Positions 48,973 to 58,419 of a stretch of DNA of 64,000 bases are shown here, piece after piece. This DNA is from Luteimonas terrae (GTDB taxonomy: Bacteria > Pseudomonadota > Gammaproteobacteria > Xanthomonadales > Xanthomonadaceae). The notes under the pieces were generated by a model. The model did not search any database, was not told the origin of the DNA, and saw only the letters and a program-made list of their open reading frames with translations. The position numbers and the translations under genes are program-made. Location of the stretch: NCBI RefSeq assembly GCF_004358165.1, contig NZ_SMTG01000006.1, forward strand, positions 1 to 64,000, written 5' to 3'. Position 1 is the first letter of the stretch, and each line of letters begins with the position of its first letter.

Positions 48973-50982
48973 TCAGCGCACCACGTTGAGGAAGTGGATG
49001 TGCCGCTGGTACTGGTCGAGCACGTCGTGGATCAGCTCGTCCTTGCGCCAGCCCATAACGTCGTAGTCCTGGCCGCCTTCGCGCAGATGCACTTCGGCGC
49101 GGTAGAAGGTATCGCTCGCCTTCCGGCGACGGCGCGGATCCTCGAACATGAAGCTCGGCGGCTCGTAGGGAATCGGACGCACGGAGTAGAAGAAGTCCAT
49201 CTCCTCGCCGTGGCCGACCTGCAGCCACACGCGGCCGTCCTCGCCGGTGTCGACCGTGACATCCAGCGCCTGCTTGCGCAGTTCGGTCGCCACATCCTCG
49301 AACGCCGGCTTGACCTGCGACTGCAGGAACGCCAGCACTTCCTTCTGCAGCGGATGGTGCGCCAGCGCCTTCAGGCGTGCGCGCCAGTCACCACCACCAC
49401 CGGCCACCGGCGCCAGGCGTGCGTCGCGGATGCTGGTGCGCTTGACGACTTCCAGGCGCATCGCTTTCACCATGCCCCAGCACATCAGGATCATGACCAC
49501 CGTAAACGGCAAGGCACTGGCGATGGTGCCCGCCTGCAGCGCCGACAGACCACCGGCCAGCAGCAGCGCGATCGCGATCGCACCCACCAGCAGCGCCCAG
49601 AAGATGCGCTGCCACACAGGCGACTCTTCCTCGCCCTTCGACGAGAGCATGTCGATCACCAGCGCGCCGGAGTCGGCCGAGGTGACGAAGAAGATCACCA
49701 CCAGCAGCGTGGCCACGGCCGAGGTCACGGTCGCCAGCGGGTAGTCCTCCAGGAACTGGAAGATCGCCACCGAACTGTCCGCGGACACCGCCTGTACCAG
49801 CGACTGGCTGCCTTCCACCATGACCTGGTAGAGCGCGCTGTTGCCGTAGATCGTCATCCACAGGAAGGTGAAGCCCAGGGGCACCAGCAGCACGCCGACG
49901 ACGAACTCGCGGATCGTGCGGCCGCGCGAAATGCGCGCGATGAACATGCCCACGAACGGCGACCAGGCGATCCACCAGCCCCAGTAGAACAGCGTCCAGC
50001 CACCGAGCCAGGTCGGGCGCTGGTCGTAGGCGTAGAGGTTGAACGTCATCGAGAACACGTTGGAGATGTACATGCCCGTGTTCTGCACGAAGGCCTGCAG
50101 CAGATAGACCGTCGGGCCCATGACCAGCACGAAGGCGAGCAGCGCCACCGCAAGGATCATGTTGAGCTCCGACAGTCGGCGCACGCCCCGGTCCAGGCCG
50201 GTGAACACCGAGCCGGTCGCGATGAGGGTGATGACCGTGATCAGCACCACCTGCACGCCGGTGCTGACGGAGACGTCGAACAGATAGTTCAGACCCGCAT
50301 TGATCTGGATCACGCCCAGCCCCAGCGAGGTCGCCAGGCCGAAGATCGTGCCCAGCACCGCGAAGGTGTCGACCGCATGGCCGATCGGTCCGTGGATGCG
50401 CTCACCGATGATCGGGTAGAGCGAAGAGCGGATACGCAGCGGCAGATTGTGGCGGTAGGCGAAGTAGGCCAGCGACAACGCGACTACGGCGTAGATCGCC
50501 CAGGCATGGATGCCCCAGTGGAAGAAGGTGATGCGCATCGCCTGGCGCGCTGCGGCAACCGTTTCGGCATCGCCGACCGGCGGGTCGGCGTAATGCATGA
50601 TCGGCTCGGCCACGCCGAAGAACATCAGGCCGATGCCCATGCCGGCCGCGAACAGCATCGCGAACCAGGTCGCGTAGTTGTAGTCGGGGCGGCTGTGGTC
50701 CGGGCCGAGTCGCAACCTGCCGAACTGGCTGATCGCGATGCCGATGATGAAGACCAGGAAGCCGGCGACCGCCAGAATCGTGAACCAGCCGGCCTCCTCG
50801 GAGACCCACGCCTTGGCGCGGTTGAAGACCGTCTCGGACGCCTCCGGCGCGATGAAGGACATCGCGACCAGCAACAGCACGATCGCCGCCGAGGGATAGA
50901 ACACGGGACCGAGGATGCGCGAGTGCCAGCGTTCTGGCGGCGCGGCCGGATCGGTGTCCGGACGCACGGTGGAATCGTTCAT
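48973..50982 (-). CDS. BCCT-family choline/betaine transporter
   Basis: This 669-residue inner-membrane protein has 12 predicted helices (about 25-530) and a long cytoplasmic C-terminal domain (about 545-669). Family signatures include FGVAEPIMHYADPP, FHWGIHAWAIYAV and YWGWWIAWSPFVGMFIARISRGRTIREF. The long C-terminus resembles BetT, where it regulates choline uptake under osmotic stress; the substrate could also be glycine betaine or carnitine. The start MNDSTVRPDTD at 50982 is 134 bases after the porin gene on the same strand. Confidence 0.92.
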   Translation of the reverse strand: MNDSTVRPDTDPAAPPERWHSRILGPVFYPSAAIVLLLVAMSFIAPEASETVFNRAKAWVSEEAGWFTILAVAGFLVFIIGIAISQFGRLRLGPDHSRPDYNYATWFAMLFAAGMGIGLMFFGVAEPIMHYADPPVGDAETVAAARQAMRITFFHWGIHAWAIYAVVALSLAYFAYRHNLPLRIRSSLYPIIGERIHGPIGHAVDTFAVLGTIFGLATSLGLGVIQINAGLNYLFDVSVSTGVQVVLITVITLIATGSVFTGLDRGVRRLSELNMILAVALLAFVLVMGPTVYLLQAFVQNTGMYISNVFSMTFNLYAYDQRPTWLGGWTLFYWGWWIAWSPFVGMFIARISRGRTIREFVVGVLLVPLGFTFLWMTIYGNSALYQVMVEGSQSLVQAVSADSSVAIFQFLEDYPLATVTSAVATLLVVIFFVTSADSGALVIDMLSSKGEEESPVWQRIFWALLVGAIAIALLLAGGLSALQAGTIASALPFTVVMILMCWGMVKAMRLEVVKRTSIRDARLAPVAGGGGDWRARLKALAHHPLQKEVLAFLQSQVKPAFEDVATELRKQALDVTVDTGEDGRVWLQVGHGEEMDFFYSVRPIPYEPPSFMFEDPRRRRKASDTFYRAEVHLREGGQDYDVMGWRKDELIHDVLDQYQRHIHFLNVVR

Positions 50983-51060
50983 GGGAAGTCCTCTTGGCAG
51001 GCGGCGACAGCGCAACGCGATGGAGCCTGCGCCGAGAGCTGCTGCAGCCGGGTGAAAAGC

Positions 51061-51111
51061 GCCGGCGCGTGCCGGCGGTACGACGGAATGCCCGGCCGGA
51101 ACGGCCGGGCA
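51061..51111 (-). other. Intercistronic hairpins after the porin gene
   Basis: TGCCCGGCC and GGCCGGGCA (51089-51111) form a perfect 9-bp stem with a five-base loop, six bases past the porin stop. A second short palindrome GCCGGC-GCGT-GCCGGC (51061-51076) follows. No T tract is present, so partial attenuation or mRNA stabilisation between porin and transporter is more likely than full termination. Confidence 0.5.
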
Positions 51112-51116
51112 CGCGA

Positions 51117-52232
51117 TCAGAAGTAGAAGCCGATGTTGACGTTGAGTCGCGAGTGCCAGCCGTCGTTGGCCGGATCGCGCACGCCGATGCCGGGGCCACC
51201 GGCGAACCACATGTTCTTGCCGGCGATCCAGTCGACGTAGGTCAGCATCGGCCCCTTGCCGAAGCTGCAGCCGGTGACGTTCTGGATGGAATCGCGCAGA
51301 CCGGGGTCGCTGCGCACCGGCAGCGTCGCGCTGGCGTTGTTGTAGCAGGTGATGCTGTCGAACCAGCCGGTGCGCTGGACGTCCCAGGCGACGTTGAACG
51401 TCGGCACGTCGGCCTGCGAGGCGATCTCGAACGGGAACATGAAGGCCGACATCGCGATGCGCGACTCGGGATTGTCGTAGCGGTAGCGCGCCCACTGCGC
51501 CTGCAGCGTGAGCGGACCGCGCACCCACTGACCGTGGATCGCGGCACCGGTGTGGTCGTGCTTGCCGCCGTCGAGACGGTTCTCGATGCGGCCCGCGAAG
51601 GCCGACGCGCCCCAGGTCGTCTCCCAGCCGTTCGCTTCGCTGCTGTGCTCGTAGCGCACGATGCCGCGCTCGCGTTCGCGGTACGGCAGATCCTCGGTGG
51701 TCGCCACGTCGAAGGAATAGCGATCGTAGTTCGCGCCGGTGCCGTACTCGTCGCCGGAGAACACGCCCGCGTGCCACTGGTGGGCGCCGGACTGGCGCTG
51801 CCAGACGACGCCGAGGTCGTAATCGTCCTCGATGCCGAGGTAATAGCCCGAACCGAACCAGAAACTGTGCGAAGCCGTGGGCAGCAGACCGAACGGCACC
51901 TGCTGGATACCGGCGCGGATGTCGGACGTCGCACCCTCGCTGCCGTCCTCAAGCTTCCAGCCCGCGTAGGCGTGGTGCACGGCGTCGAAACCGTCGTACC
52001 AGCGGTATTGCAGCGAGAAGAACGCAGGACCGGCGTTGCCGCGCGCATCCACCCTCAACAGTTCGAGTTCGGGCCCGCTGCTGGGGCCGTAGTCGAGCCA
52101 TCCGTAATTGAAGCGGACAGCGCCGCCGAGTTCGAAACCGGGTGCGTCATCGGCGCCATCTTCAGCCGACACCACCGGGGCCGCAGCCACCAGCACACCA
52201 CACAACAACATCCTGAAACCGCGCGAAATCAC
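51117..52232 (-). CDS. Putative outer-membrane porin next to the BCCT transporter
   Basis: This roughly 371-residue protein has a signal peptide (RGFRMLLCGVLVAAAPVVSA) and a barrel-like sequence with many aromatic strands (FSLQYRWYDGFDAVHHAYAGW, WQRQSGAHQWHAGVF). It ends in phenylalanine (LNVNIGFYF). Two cysteines in a late loop (ITCYNN, VTGCSFG) may form a disulfide. The GTG at 52232 was chosen because it gives a normal signal peptide and lies 10 bases after GAGGAGGG. Co-orientation with the BCCT gene suggests it admits the same osmolyte. The exact porin family is not recognised. Confidence 0.72.
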   Translation of the reverse strand: MISRGFRMLLCGVLVAAAPVVSAEDGADDAPGFELGGAVRFNYGWLDYGPSSGPELELLRVDARGNAGPAFFSLQYRWYDGFDAVHHAYAGWKLEDGSEGATSDIRAGIQQVPFGLLPTASHSFWFGSGYYLGIEDDYDLGVVWQRQSGAHQWHAGVFSGDEYGTGANYDRYSFDVATTEDLPYRERERGIVRYEHSSEANGWETTWGASAFAGRIENRLDGGKHDHTGAAIHGQWVRGPLTLQAQWARYRYDNPESRIAMSAFMFPFEIASQADVPTFNVAWDVQRTGWFDSITCYNNASATLPVRSDPGLRDSIQNVTGCSFGKGPMLTYVDWIAGKNMWFAGGPGIGVRDPANDGWHSRLNVNIGFYF

Positions 52233-52538
52233 GACGGGTCTGCCCTCCTCGAGAAACTCGTAAATGCAATGCAGACCGACCATCTTAACGATCCATGCAC
52301 GCGGACCCAAACCCTGGCGCCTTTGAAATGTCCGAAAACGCCGGGAAAAACACGGGTTTCATCACCACAAGGAATATGCAACGCGCACGCGTCGACATTC
52401 CCCACCGCGCGAAACGCTGTGTCCGATGCAGAAGATTCGAAAGTCGATGACCGGGCGCATGGCCCGCATGCATGCGTCCCCGCATGCGGCCGCTATGATC
52501 GCGATCCCACGATGATGTTCATGTGCAGGGCCTTTGCG
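52233..52538. other. Divergent intergenic region porin / DUF4031
   Basis: These 306 bases hold no gene. They are richer in A+T near 52310-52385, which would suit a regulatory region for the porin unit. On the plus strand TATGAT (52494-52499) could be the -10 box of the DUF4031 gene. Confidence 0.5.
52282..52310 (-). promoter_or_regulatory. Possible promoter of the porin/BCCT unit
   Basis: On the minus strand TTGGGT (52310-52305) and TAAGAT (52287-52282) are 17 bases apart. The implied transcript start near 52275 leaves a leader of about 43 bases containing the GAGGAGGG ribosome site. Confidence 0.4.
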
Positions 52539-52823
52539 ATGACGGTCTATGTCGACGACGCGGTCCATCCCTGGCGCGGTCAGCGCTGGGCGCATCTGCT
52601 CGCCGATACGCTCGACGAACTGCACGCATTCGCTGCGCTGCTCGGCGTGCCGCGGCGCGCGTTCCAGGACCGCACCAGCGGTGCGCATTACGACGTCACG
52701 GCGGACATGCGCGAACGTGCGATCGCGCTCGGCGCGCGTCCGATCTCGCGACACACCGATCGTGCGCTGGTGCATGCGGTGATCGCGAATGCACGTCGAC
52801 AGGGCCGCGGCGAGGCGCCCTAG
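52539..52823 (+). CDS. DUF4031 protein
   Basis: This 94-residue protein begins MTVYVDDAVHPWRGQRWAHL, the DUF4031 signature, and contains DELHAFAALLGVPRRAF and a C-terminal HYDVTADMRERAIALGA. The family has no known function. An ATG nine codons upstream (52512) is possible, but the family starts at MTVYVDD. A TATGAT -10-like box lies 40 bases upstream. Confidence 0.85.
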   Translation: MTVYVDDAVHPWRGQRWAHLLADTLDELHAFAALLGVPRRAFQDRTSGAHYDVTADMRERAIALGARPISRHTDRALVHAVIANARRQGRGEAP

Positions 52824-52882
52824 GTGAAGCCGGCACGTGGCGGCGGTATCCTGCGCGCAGTTCCCACGCCACCGTACCTGCC

Positions 52883-53125
52883 ATGACCGACACGCCCCCC
52901 GATCATCTGTCCAACGACCCGCGCAGCCCGCACTACGACGAAGCGGCGATGAATCGCGGCATCGGCATCCGCTTCAACGGCAACGAGCGCCGCGACGTCG
53001 AGGAGTACTGCGTCAGCGAAGGCTGGATCCGCGTGGCTGCCGGCCGCGCGCTCGATCGCCGCGGCCAGCCGCTGACCGTCAAGCTGCGCGGGACGGTGGA
53101 ACCGTATTTCCATCTCGACGCCTGA
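52883..53125 (+). CDS. DUF3297 protein
   Basis: This 80-residue protein shows the DUF3297 features PPDHLSNDPRSPHYDEA and GIGIRFNGNERRDVEEYC, ending in KLRGTVEPYFHLDA. No reaction is known. A TATCCT -10-like hexamer lies at 52847-52852. It is preceded by a 59-base gap and followed by the YciI gene. Confidence 0.88.
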   Translation: MTDTPPDHLSNDPRSPHYDEAAMNRGIGIRFNGNERRDVEEYCVSEGWIRVAAGRALDRRGQPLTVKLRGTVEPYFHLDA

Positions 53126-53160
53126 CGCTTGCCCGCCCGCGCTTTTTCCGGAGACGCCCG

Positions 53161-53535
53161 ATGCAGTACCTGCTGCTGATCTACACCGATGACGCGTTGA
53201 TGGACGGACTGGCGGAAGGCGAGTTCGACACGATGATGCGCGGCTGCCTGGAACACGCGGATGCGCTGCAGGCCGAAGGCACGCTGGTCGGCTTCCAGCA
53301 ACTCGAACACGCCAGCACCGCGAAGACCCTGCGCACGCGTGGTGGTCGCACACAGGTGTTCGACGGTCCGTTCTCGGAGACCAAGGAAATGCTCGCGGGC
53401 TTCAATCTGATCGAAGCCGACAGCGAGGAAGAGGCGCTGCGCATCGCCCGGGAATTTCCGTGGGCGCGGACCGGCAGCATCGAAGTGCGACCCGTGCGCG
53501 ACGTCGCGCAGGTGCGGGCGCGCGCGGGCGCCTGA
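53161..53535 (+). CDS. YciI-like (DGPF) protein
   Basis: This 124-residue protein starts MQYLLLIYTDDALM and has the DGPF motif in QVFDGPFSETKEMLAGFNLIEADSEEEAL, placing it in the DGPF/YCII-related family often linked to ECF sigma factors. No sigma factor adjoins it here. A catalytic role is unproven. It starts 35 bases after the DUF3297 gene with a GGAGA ribosome site. Confidence 0.92.
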   Translation: MQYLLLIYTDDALMDGLAEGEFDTMMRGCLEHADALQAEGTLVGFQQLEHASTAKTLRTRGGRTQVFDGPFSETKEMLAGFNLIEADSEEEALRIAREFPWARTGSIEVRPVRDVAQVRARAGA

Positions 53536-53551
53536 GTTTCCGCGTTGCCTG

Positions 53552-53580
53552 ATGCGAAGGGCCGCCGTGTGCGGCCCTTC
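53552..53580. terminator. Hairpin after the YciI gene
   Basis: GCGAAGGGCCGC and GCGGCCCTTCGC form a perfect 12-bp stem with a CGTGT loop, 16 bases after the stop codon. A T tract is absent, so termination efficiency is uncertain. Confidence 0.55.
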
Positions 53581-53791
53581 GCGTTGCAGGGAAGTGCCTG
53601 ATCGAAGTCAGCGGTCGCGTAAGCCGCCCGATGATGCGTGGCGGCATGCGACGGAGGAGCGGTCCTGCGCATCGTCAGCCGCACCCGGCCCGCTGCGAGC
53701 CCGCGCGGCAAAGACCGTCAGATGCCGCCGGAAGGCGACACCTGCACTGCACGCTTGCTGCCCGTCGAGCGCAACAGCACGTCGCGCAGGT

Positions 53792-54367
53792 TCAGCCGCC
53801 GCGCGCTTCGGCGACGATCTGATCGGTAATCGCCTGCACCTGCTTGGTCGTCATCGGCGCGAAGATGCCCTGCCAGGCGCTCGACGTGGTGTCGTAGCTG
53901 CGGGTCGCGGCGACCCTGCCGCCCGGTACCTCGATGAACTGCGCACTGGCCTTGATGTGTGCATTGCCGGTCATCACGCCGAGGCCGTAACGCGCGCCGG
54001 TGGACACGTAGCGATAGCTGTCGACGCGCACGACCACGACCACGCCGGGCGGATCCAGCGAGGACGGACGGCTGTCGCGCACGCTGCCCTGGAGGCCGGC
54101 GGCCGTCGCGGACGTGCGGATGGCGTCGTTCCACAACGCGCGGAAGTCGGCCCAGTCCTCCTGCGCGCGGGCGGTGTCGCTGCCTTCGACGACCAGCACG
54201 ATCTGGCGGACATCGCCGTTGATCGCGACAGGATCGACCGGCGCGGCCGCGGGCCGCTGCACGGTGGCCGCGCACGCGGACAGCAGCGCCGCGGCAGCGA
54301 GAAGGCTCAGGGAACGGAACGCGCGCAGGGCGCGGGATGCGGGTGTTGCAGGGGCAATGGCGTGCAT
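53792..54367 (-). CDS. Lipoprotein of unknown function (possibly DUF4410)
   Basis: This 191-residue protein has a lipoprotein signal with lipobox LLSAC (LSLLAAAALLSACAAT), preceded by a short basic stretch. The mature part has a Val-rich strand pattern (VRQIVLVVEGSD, VVVVVRVDSYRYVSTGA) and GNAHIKASAQFIEVPGG. It resembles DUF4410-type lipoproteins, but that is tentative. The start MHAIAPATPASR at 54367 is the last ATG that keeps the signal intact. It is downstream of, and codirectional with, the DUF58 cluster but separated from it by a repeat. Confidence 0.68.
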   Translation of the reverse strand: MHAIAPATPASRALRAFRSLSLLAAAALLSACAATVQRPAAAPVDPVAINGDVRQIVLVVEGSDTARAQEDWADFRALWNDAIRTSATAAGLQGSVRDSRPSSLDPPGVVVVVRVDSYRYVSTGARYGLGVMTGNAHIKASAQFIEVPGGRVAATRSYDTTSSAWQGIFAPMTTKQVQAITDQIVAEARGG

Positions 54368-54700
54368 GGCGGGCCTCGTCGGATGGCGGTCACGCACGCA
54401 TCGGACACGTCCCCTGCGCCGCGTCCGGTGCGCGCGTCCGCAGCCTAGCGCGGGGGCATTCGGGTTTCGTGAAGTCCGACTCCGCCATCCAAGCGGAAGC
54501 CGAAACTCCGTCATTCCGGCGGCTTCTAACGGACGTACGTCCGGTCAAGCCGGAATCCATTTTGACCCTTGCGAGAAGCTCGCCAAGAAGCAACGGCCGA
54601 ACAGCCAAATGGATTCCGGCTTCCGCCGGAATGACGAGATTATTGGTCTTTCGCGACACCTCCGTTCGCGCCGGAAAAGGCAACTCGCGCTGCAGAGCCG
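54368..54700. other. Intergenic region with family A repeat
   Basis: The 333 bases between the lipoprotein start and the DUF58 stop hold no gene. Most of the space from 54509 to 54637 is the second family A repeat. No clear promoter for the lipoprotein was found. Confidence 0.55.
54509..54637. repeat. Dyad repeat pair, family A (copy 2, with enlarged loop)
   Basis: The right arm (54607-54637) contains ATTCCGGC-TTCC-GCCGGAAT followed by GACGA. The left arm (54509-54563) has the same flanks (CGTCATTCCGGC and GCCGGAATCCATTTT), but its hairpin loop is expanded by about 25 bases that include the palindrome GGACGTACGTCC (54531-54542). It is the same family as 13395-13475. Confidence 0.8.
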
Positions 54701-56002
54701 CTACAGCAGCCCGTCCCGCTTGACCGCCAGATACCGCTCCACCAGCGCCGACGGCAACTCTTCGCCGGTGACGTCCAGCACCGCGATGCGGTGGTTGCGC
54801 AGCGCATCGTGCGCGGCCTTGCGCTGGGCGAGATAGCGTGCGGTCGCGCCGGCATGGACGGCGTCCTGGTGTTCGCGGACCTCGGTCGACAGCACCTCGT
54901 CGAGCGCACGCTCGCGCAGCGAGGCGACGATCACCACGTGCCGCTTCTGCAACATGCGCACCGCGGCCAGCACGTCCTCGATGTCCTCGTCGCGCAGGTT
55001 GGTCACCAGCATCAGCAGGCCACGGCGCCGCTGGCGCAGCGAGAGTTCCGTGGCGGCGGCGAGGTAATCGGTTGCGACCGGCTGCGGTTGCAGGTCGTGG
55101 CTGACGCGCAGCAGCGTGTCGACCGCGCCCATGCCGCGTTGCGGCGCCATCCATCGGCTTTCGCCACCGGTGGCGAACAGACCGACCGCATCGCCCTGGC
55201 GCAGCGCGAGATAGGACACGACGAGCGCGGCATCGAGGGCGTGGTCGAAATGCGACAGCGCGCCGTCCTGCGCGAGCATGCGCCGGCCGGTATCGAGCAC
55301 CACGACCAGCTGCTGGTTCTTCTCGTCCTGGTACTCGCGCGAGATCAGCTTGCGCGACCGCGAACTGGCCTTCCAGTCGATCTGGCGCAGGCTGTCGCCG
55401 ACACGGTATTCGCGCATCTGGTGGAAGTCCGTGCCCTCGCCACGCCGCCGCTTGATGTGCGCGCCGACCAGGCGCGAGGCACGGTCGGCACTGAGCAGGG
55501 CGAAGCGCGTCAGCGGTGCGAAGTTCGGAAACACGCGCACCTGCTGGCGCGTGCCCGCGTCGCGCCGCTGCCGCCACAGACCCAGCGGCGAACGCAGTCG
55601 CAGTTGCACGCGTTCGAACACCGCCGCGCCGCGGACGTCGGGTTGCAGCGTGTAGTCGACGCGCGACACCGTGCCGGGCGCCAGTCGCAGGCGACGCGGC
55701 AGGCCCTCGACACGCCAGCCCGGCGGATGCAGGTCGAAGACCTCGATGTGCTGCGCCTGCGGACCGCCTTCGATCTGCAACCAGACGTGCCTTGCGATGC
55801 CGATCGGCCAGGCCTCGGACATCGTGCGCGCGACATCGGGCGTGGGCCGGCGCGTCAGCAGCATCAGGTCGAGCACCGACAACACCACCAGCACGCCGCC
55901 GAACACGTTCCACGGCAGCACCGCCGGCGACCACAGCGACGACGCGATGCCGCCCAGCCCCCAGACCACGAGCAGCACGATGAGCGCCAGCGTCGGCCTC
56001 AT
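54701..56002 (-). CDS. DUF58 protein of the MoxR cluster
   Basis: This 433-residue protein has two N-terminal membrane helices (about 5-45) and a DUF58 region that includes REYRVGDSLRQIDWKASSRSRKLISREYQDE near residues 200-230. A vWA-like fold follows, but its metal site is degenerate (VVVLDTGRRM instead of DxSxS). DUF58 proteins almost always accompany MoxR ATPases and are thought to be scaffold or client-recognition partners. It is the last cluster gene and is separated from moxR by a 252-bp repeat element. Confidence 0.9.
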   Translation of the reverse strand: MRPTLALIVLLVVWGLGGIASSLWSPAVLPWNVFGGVLVVLSVLDLMLLTRRPTPDVARTMSEAWPIGIARHVWLQIEGGPQAQHIEVFDLHPPGWRVEGLPRRLRLAPGTVSRVDYTLQPDVRGAAVFERVQLRLRSPLGLWRQRRDAGTRQQVRVFPNFAPLTRFALLSADRASRLVGAHIKRRRGEGTDFHQMREYRVGDSLRQIDWKASSRSRKLISREYQDEKNQQLVVVLDTGRRMLAQDGALSHFDHALDAALVVSYLALRQGDAVGLFATGGESRWMAPQRGMGAVDTLLRVSHDLQPQPVATDYLAAATELSLRQRRRGLLMLVTNLRDEDIEDVLAAVRMLQKRHVVIVASLRERALDEVLSTEVREHQDAVHAGATARYLAQRKAAHDALRNHRIAVLDVTGEELPSALVERYLAVKRDGLL

Positions 56003-56036
56003 CCGTGCGCGTCCCGGTAGGGGCGCGACATGGCCA

Positions 56037-56288
56037 GAACCTGTTCAAGATCCGTCGCGAGCGCAGCAGGGTGGCGCGTGGTGGAGCGCAGGAAGCGCAG
56101 GAAGCGCAGGAAGCGCAGGAAGCGCAGGAAGCGCAGCGTACGTGTGGTACGTGAGCATTGTGGTCGCCATCCATGGCGCCCACCCTTCGGGCCAGCGGCA
56201 AGCGCTGTCAGGGATCGCAGTTCTGCAATCCCTTCCGAGCACCGCACGCGCGCCACCCGGCAAGCGCAGCAGGATATTGAACAGGTTC
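56037..56288. repeat. MITE-like element with terminal inverted repeats, family C (copy 2)
   Basis: This 252-bp copy begins GAACCTGTTCAAGATCC and ends GGATATTGAACAGGTTC (one mismatch over 17). Its core has five tandem AGCGCAGGA units (one in copy 1) and an extra block of about 80 bases (about 56160-56245) absent from copy 1. Its right end touches the moxR stop codon (56289) with no gap. It splits the moxR-DUF58 pair. Confidence 0.88.
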
Positions 56289-57281
<993 letters not shown>

Positions 57282-57291
57282 GGTTCGGCTC

Positions 57292-58419
57292 TCAAAGTGC
57301 GTTGCGCATCTGGATCAGTCGGGCGATGCGCTGGCGGAAGCCGGTCGCATCATCGGGTCGGGGCGCCTGCAGCGCGTCACGCACCTCGCGCGGCGACAGG
57401 CCGGTGCGCGTGGCGATCGCTTCGATGCCGGCCTCGCCTTCGAGCGCGGCAGCCAGCGGGTCGCGGCGGCGCAGACGCTCGAGGAAGGCGGCACGGACCG
57501 CGTCATAGAGCAGCGGCGCGCGGCCATAGCGCACGAGGTGTTCGCCGCTGGCGCCCACGTGCTCGAGCAGCGCGCGGCGCGCGACCGGCGGCGCCGGCAG
57601 GACCGGGCCGAGCCGCTGCGTGCGCATCCACAGCCACGCCAGCAGGGCCAGCAGCAACGGCCCCCAGGCCATCCAGCCGTGCCGCAGGATCTGCACCCAA
57701 AGTGGCGGCACGCTGGCTGCGTAGATCAGGTGCATCGTGCCCTGGCCCCAGTTCGGCGCGAGCAACTGCCGCGTCAGGATCAGATGTGGCGGCTCGCGCA
57801 GCGCGTCGTTGCGCATGAAGTCGAAGTCGGCCAATACGTCGATCACGCCGTCGCCGTGGGCCAGTCGCGCGAACACCAGGCCGTCCTCGCCGCCCTCGCC
57901 CCATTCGGCCAAGGGCTCGGCATCGACCAGCAGGAAACGGCGCCCGTTGCAGAACTCGACGTGGCCTTCCTGGCCTTCGACCAGCAGCGGTTCGCACTGC
58001 GTGCGCCCGGCGACGGTCTGCACGCTGATGCGCGCCAGCAGATCGCCGGGGCGCGTCCGTTCGTCGCTGCGACGCGGCAGCGGCGTGCGCACCAGCAGAT
58101 GGCCGCCGGCGTCGACCCAGTCGAGCAGCGCTTCGACTTCCGAGGGCAGCAGATTGCCGGGATCGCTGAAGAGCAACACCGTGTCGCGCGGACCGGGCGG
58201 CACGGCCGCCAGCTGCAGACGCTGGCGCGAGCGCGCGGGCACGCCATCGGCCACCAGCGACTCTCGCAGTGCGTACAGCGGGTTGTAGGCGGCCTCGCCG
58301 CGCGGCGGCAACTCGACGGTGTCGTCGACACGTTCGTGGGTGTGCAGGAACCACAGCACGCCCAGCGCGACGATCAGCGCGCCGAGCAGTGCGAAGCCGA
58401 TGCGGGCGGGCCAGCGCAT
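57292..58419 (-). CDS. DUF4350 membrane protein
   Basis: This roughly 375-residue protein has an N-terminal helix (about 7-27), a periplasmic DUF4350 domain (about 45-220; VLLFSDPGNLLPSEVEALLDWVDAGGHLLV) that resembles a glutamine-amidotransferase-like fold without a visible active cysteine, a second helix (about 258-280) and a cytoplasmic tail. The start at 58419 overlaps the DUF4129 stop (TGATG); an ATG four codons upstream is possible. It belongs to the MoxR cluster. Confidence 0.85.
   Translation of the reverse strand: MRWPARIGFALLGALIVALGVLWFLHTHERVDDTVELPPRGEAAYNPLYALRESLVADGVPARSRQRLQLAAVPPGPRDTVLLFSDPGNLLPSEVEALLDWVDAGGHLLVRTPLPRRSDERTRPGDLLARISVQTVAGRTQCEPLLVEGQEGHVEFCNGRRFLLVDAEPLAEWGEGGEDGLVFARLAHGDGVIDVLADFDFMRNDALREPPHLILTRQLLAPNWGQGTMHLIYAASVPPLWVQILRHGWMAWGPLLLALLAWLWMRTQRLGPVLPAPPVARRALLEHVGASGEHLVRYGRAPLLYDAVRAAFLERLRRRDPLAAALEGEAGIEAIATRTGLSPREVRDALQAPRPDDATGFRQRIARLIQMRNAL

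Noticed and set aside
48820-51126. Long open frame (768 codons) opposite the BCCT transporter
   Set aside because: Antisense shadow that also crosses a terminator and a family B repeat, which real genes here do not.
56045-56263. Small open frame inside the long family C element
   Set aside because: It exists because the 9-bp unit is a multiple of three. A similar peptide can be read from the copy at 25781, but neither has a ribosome site, and the element looks structural rather than coding.
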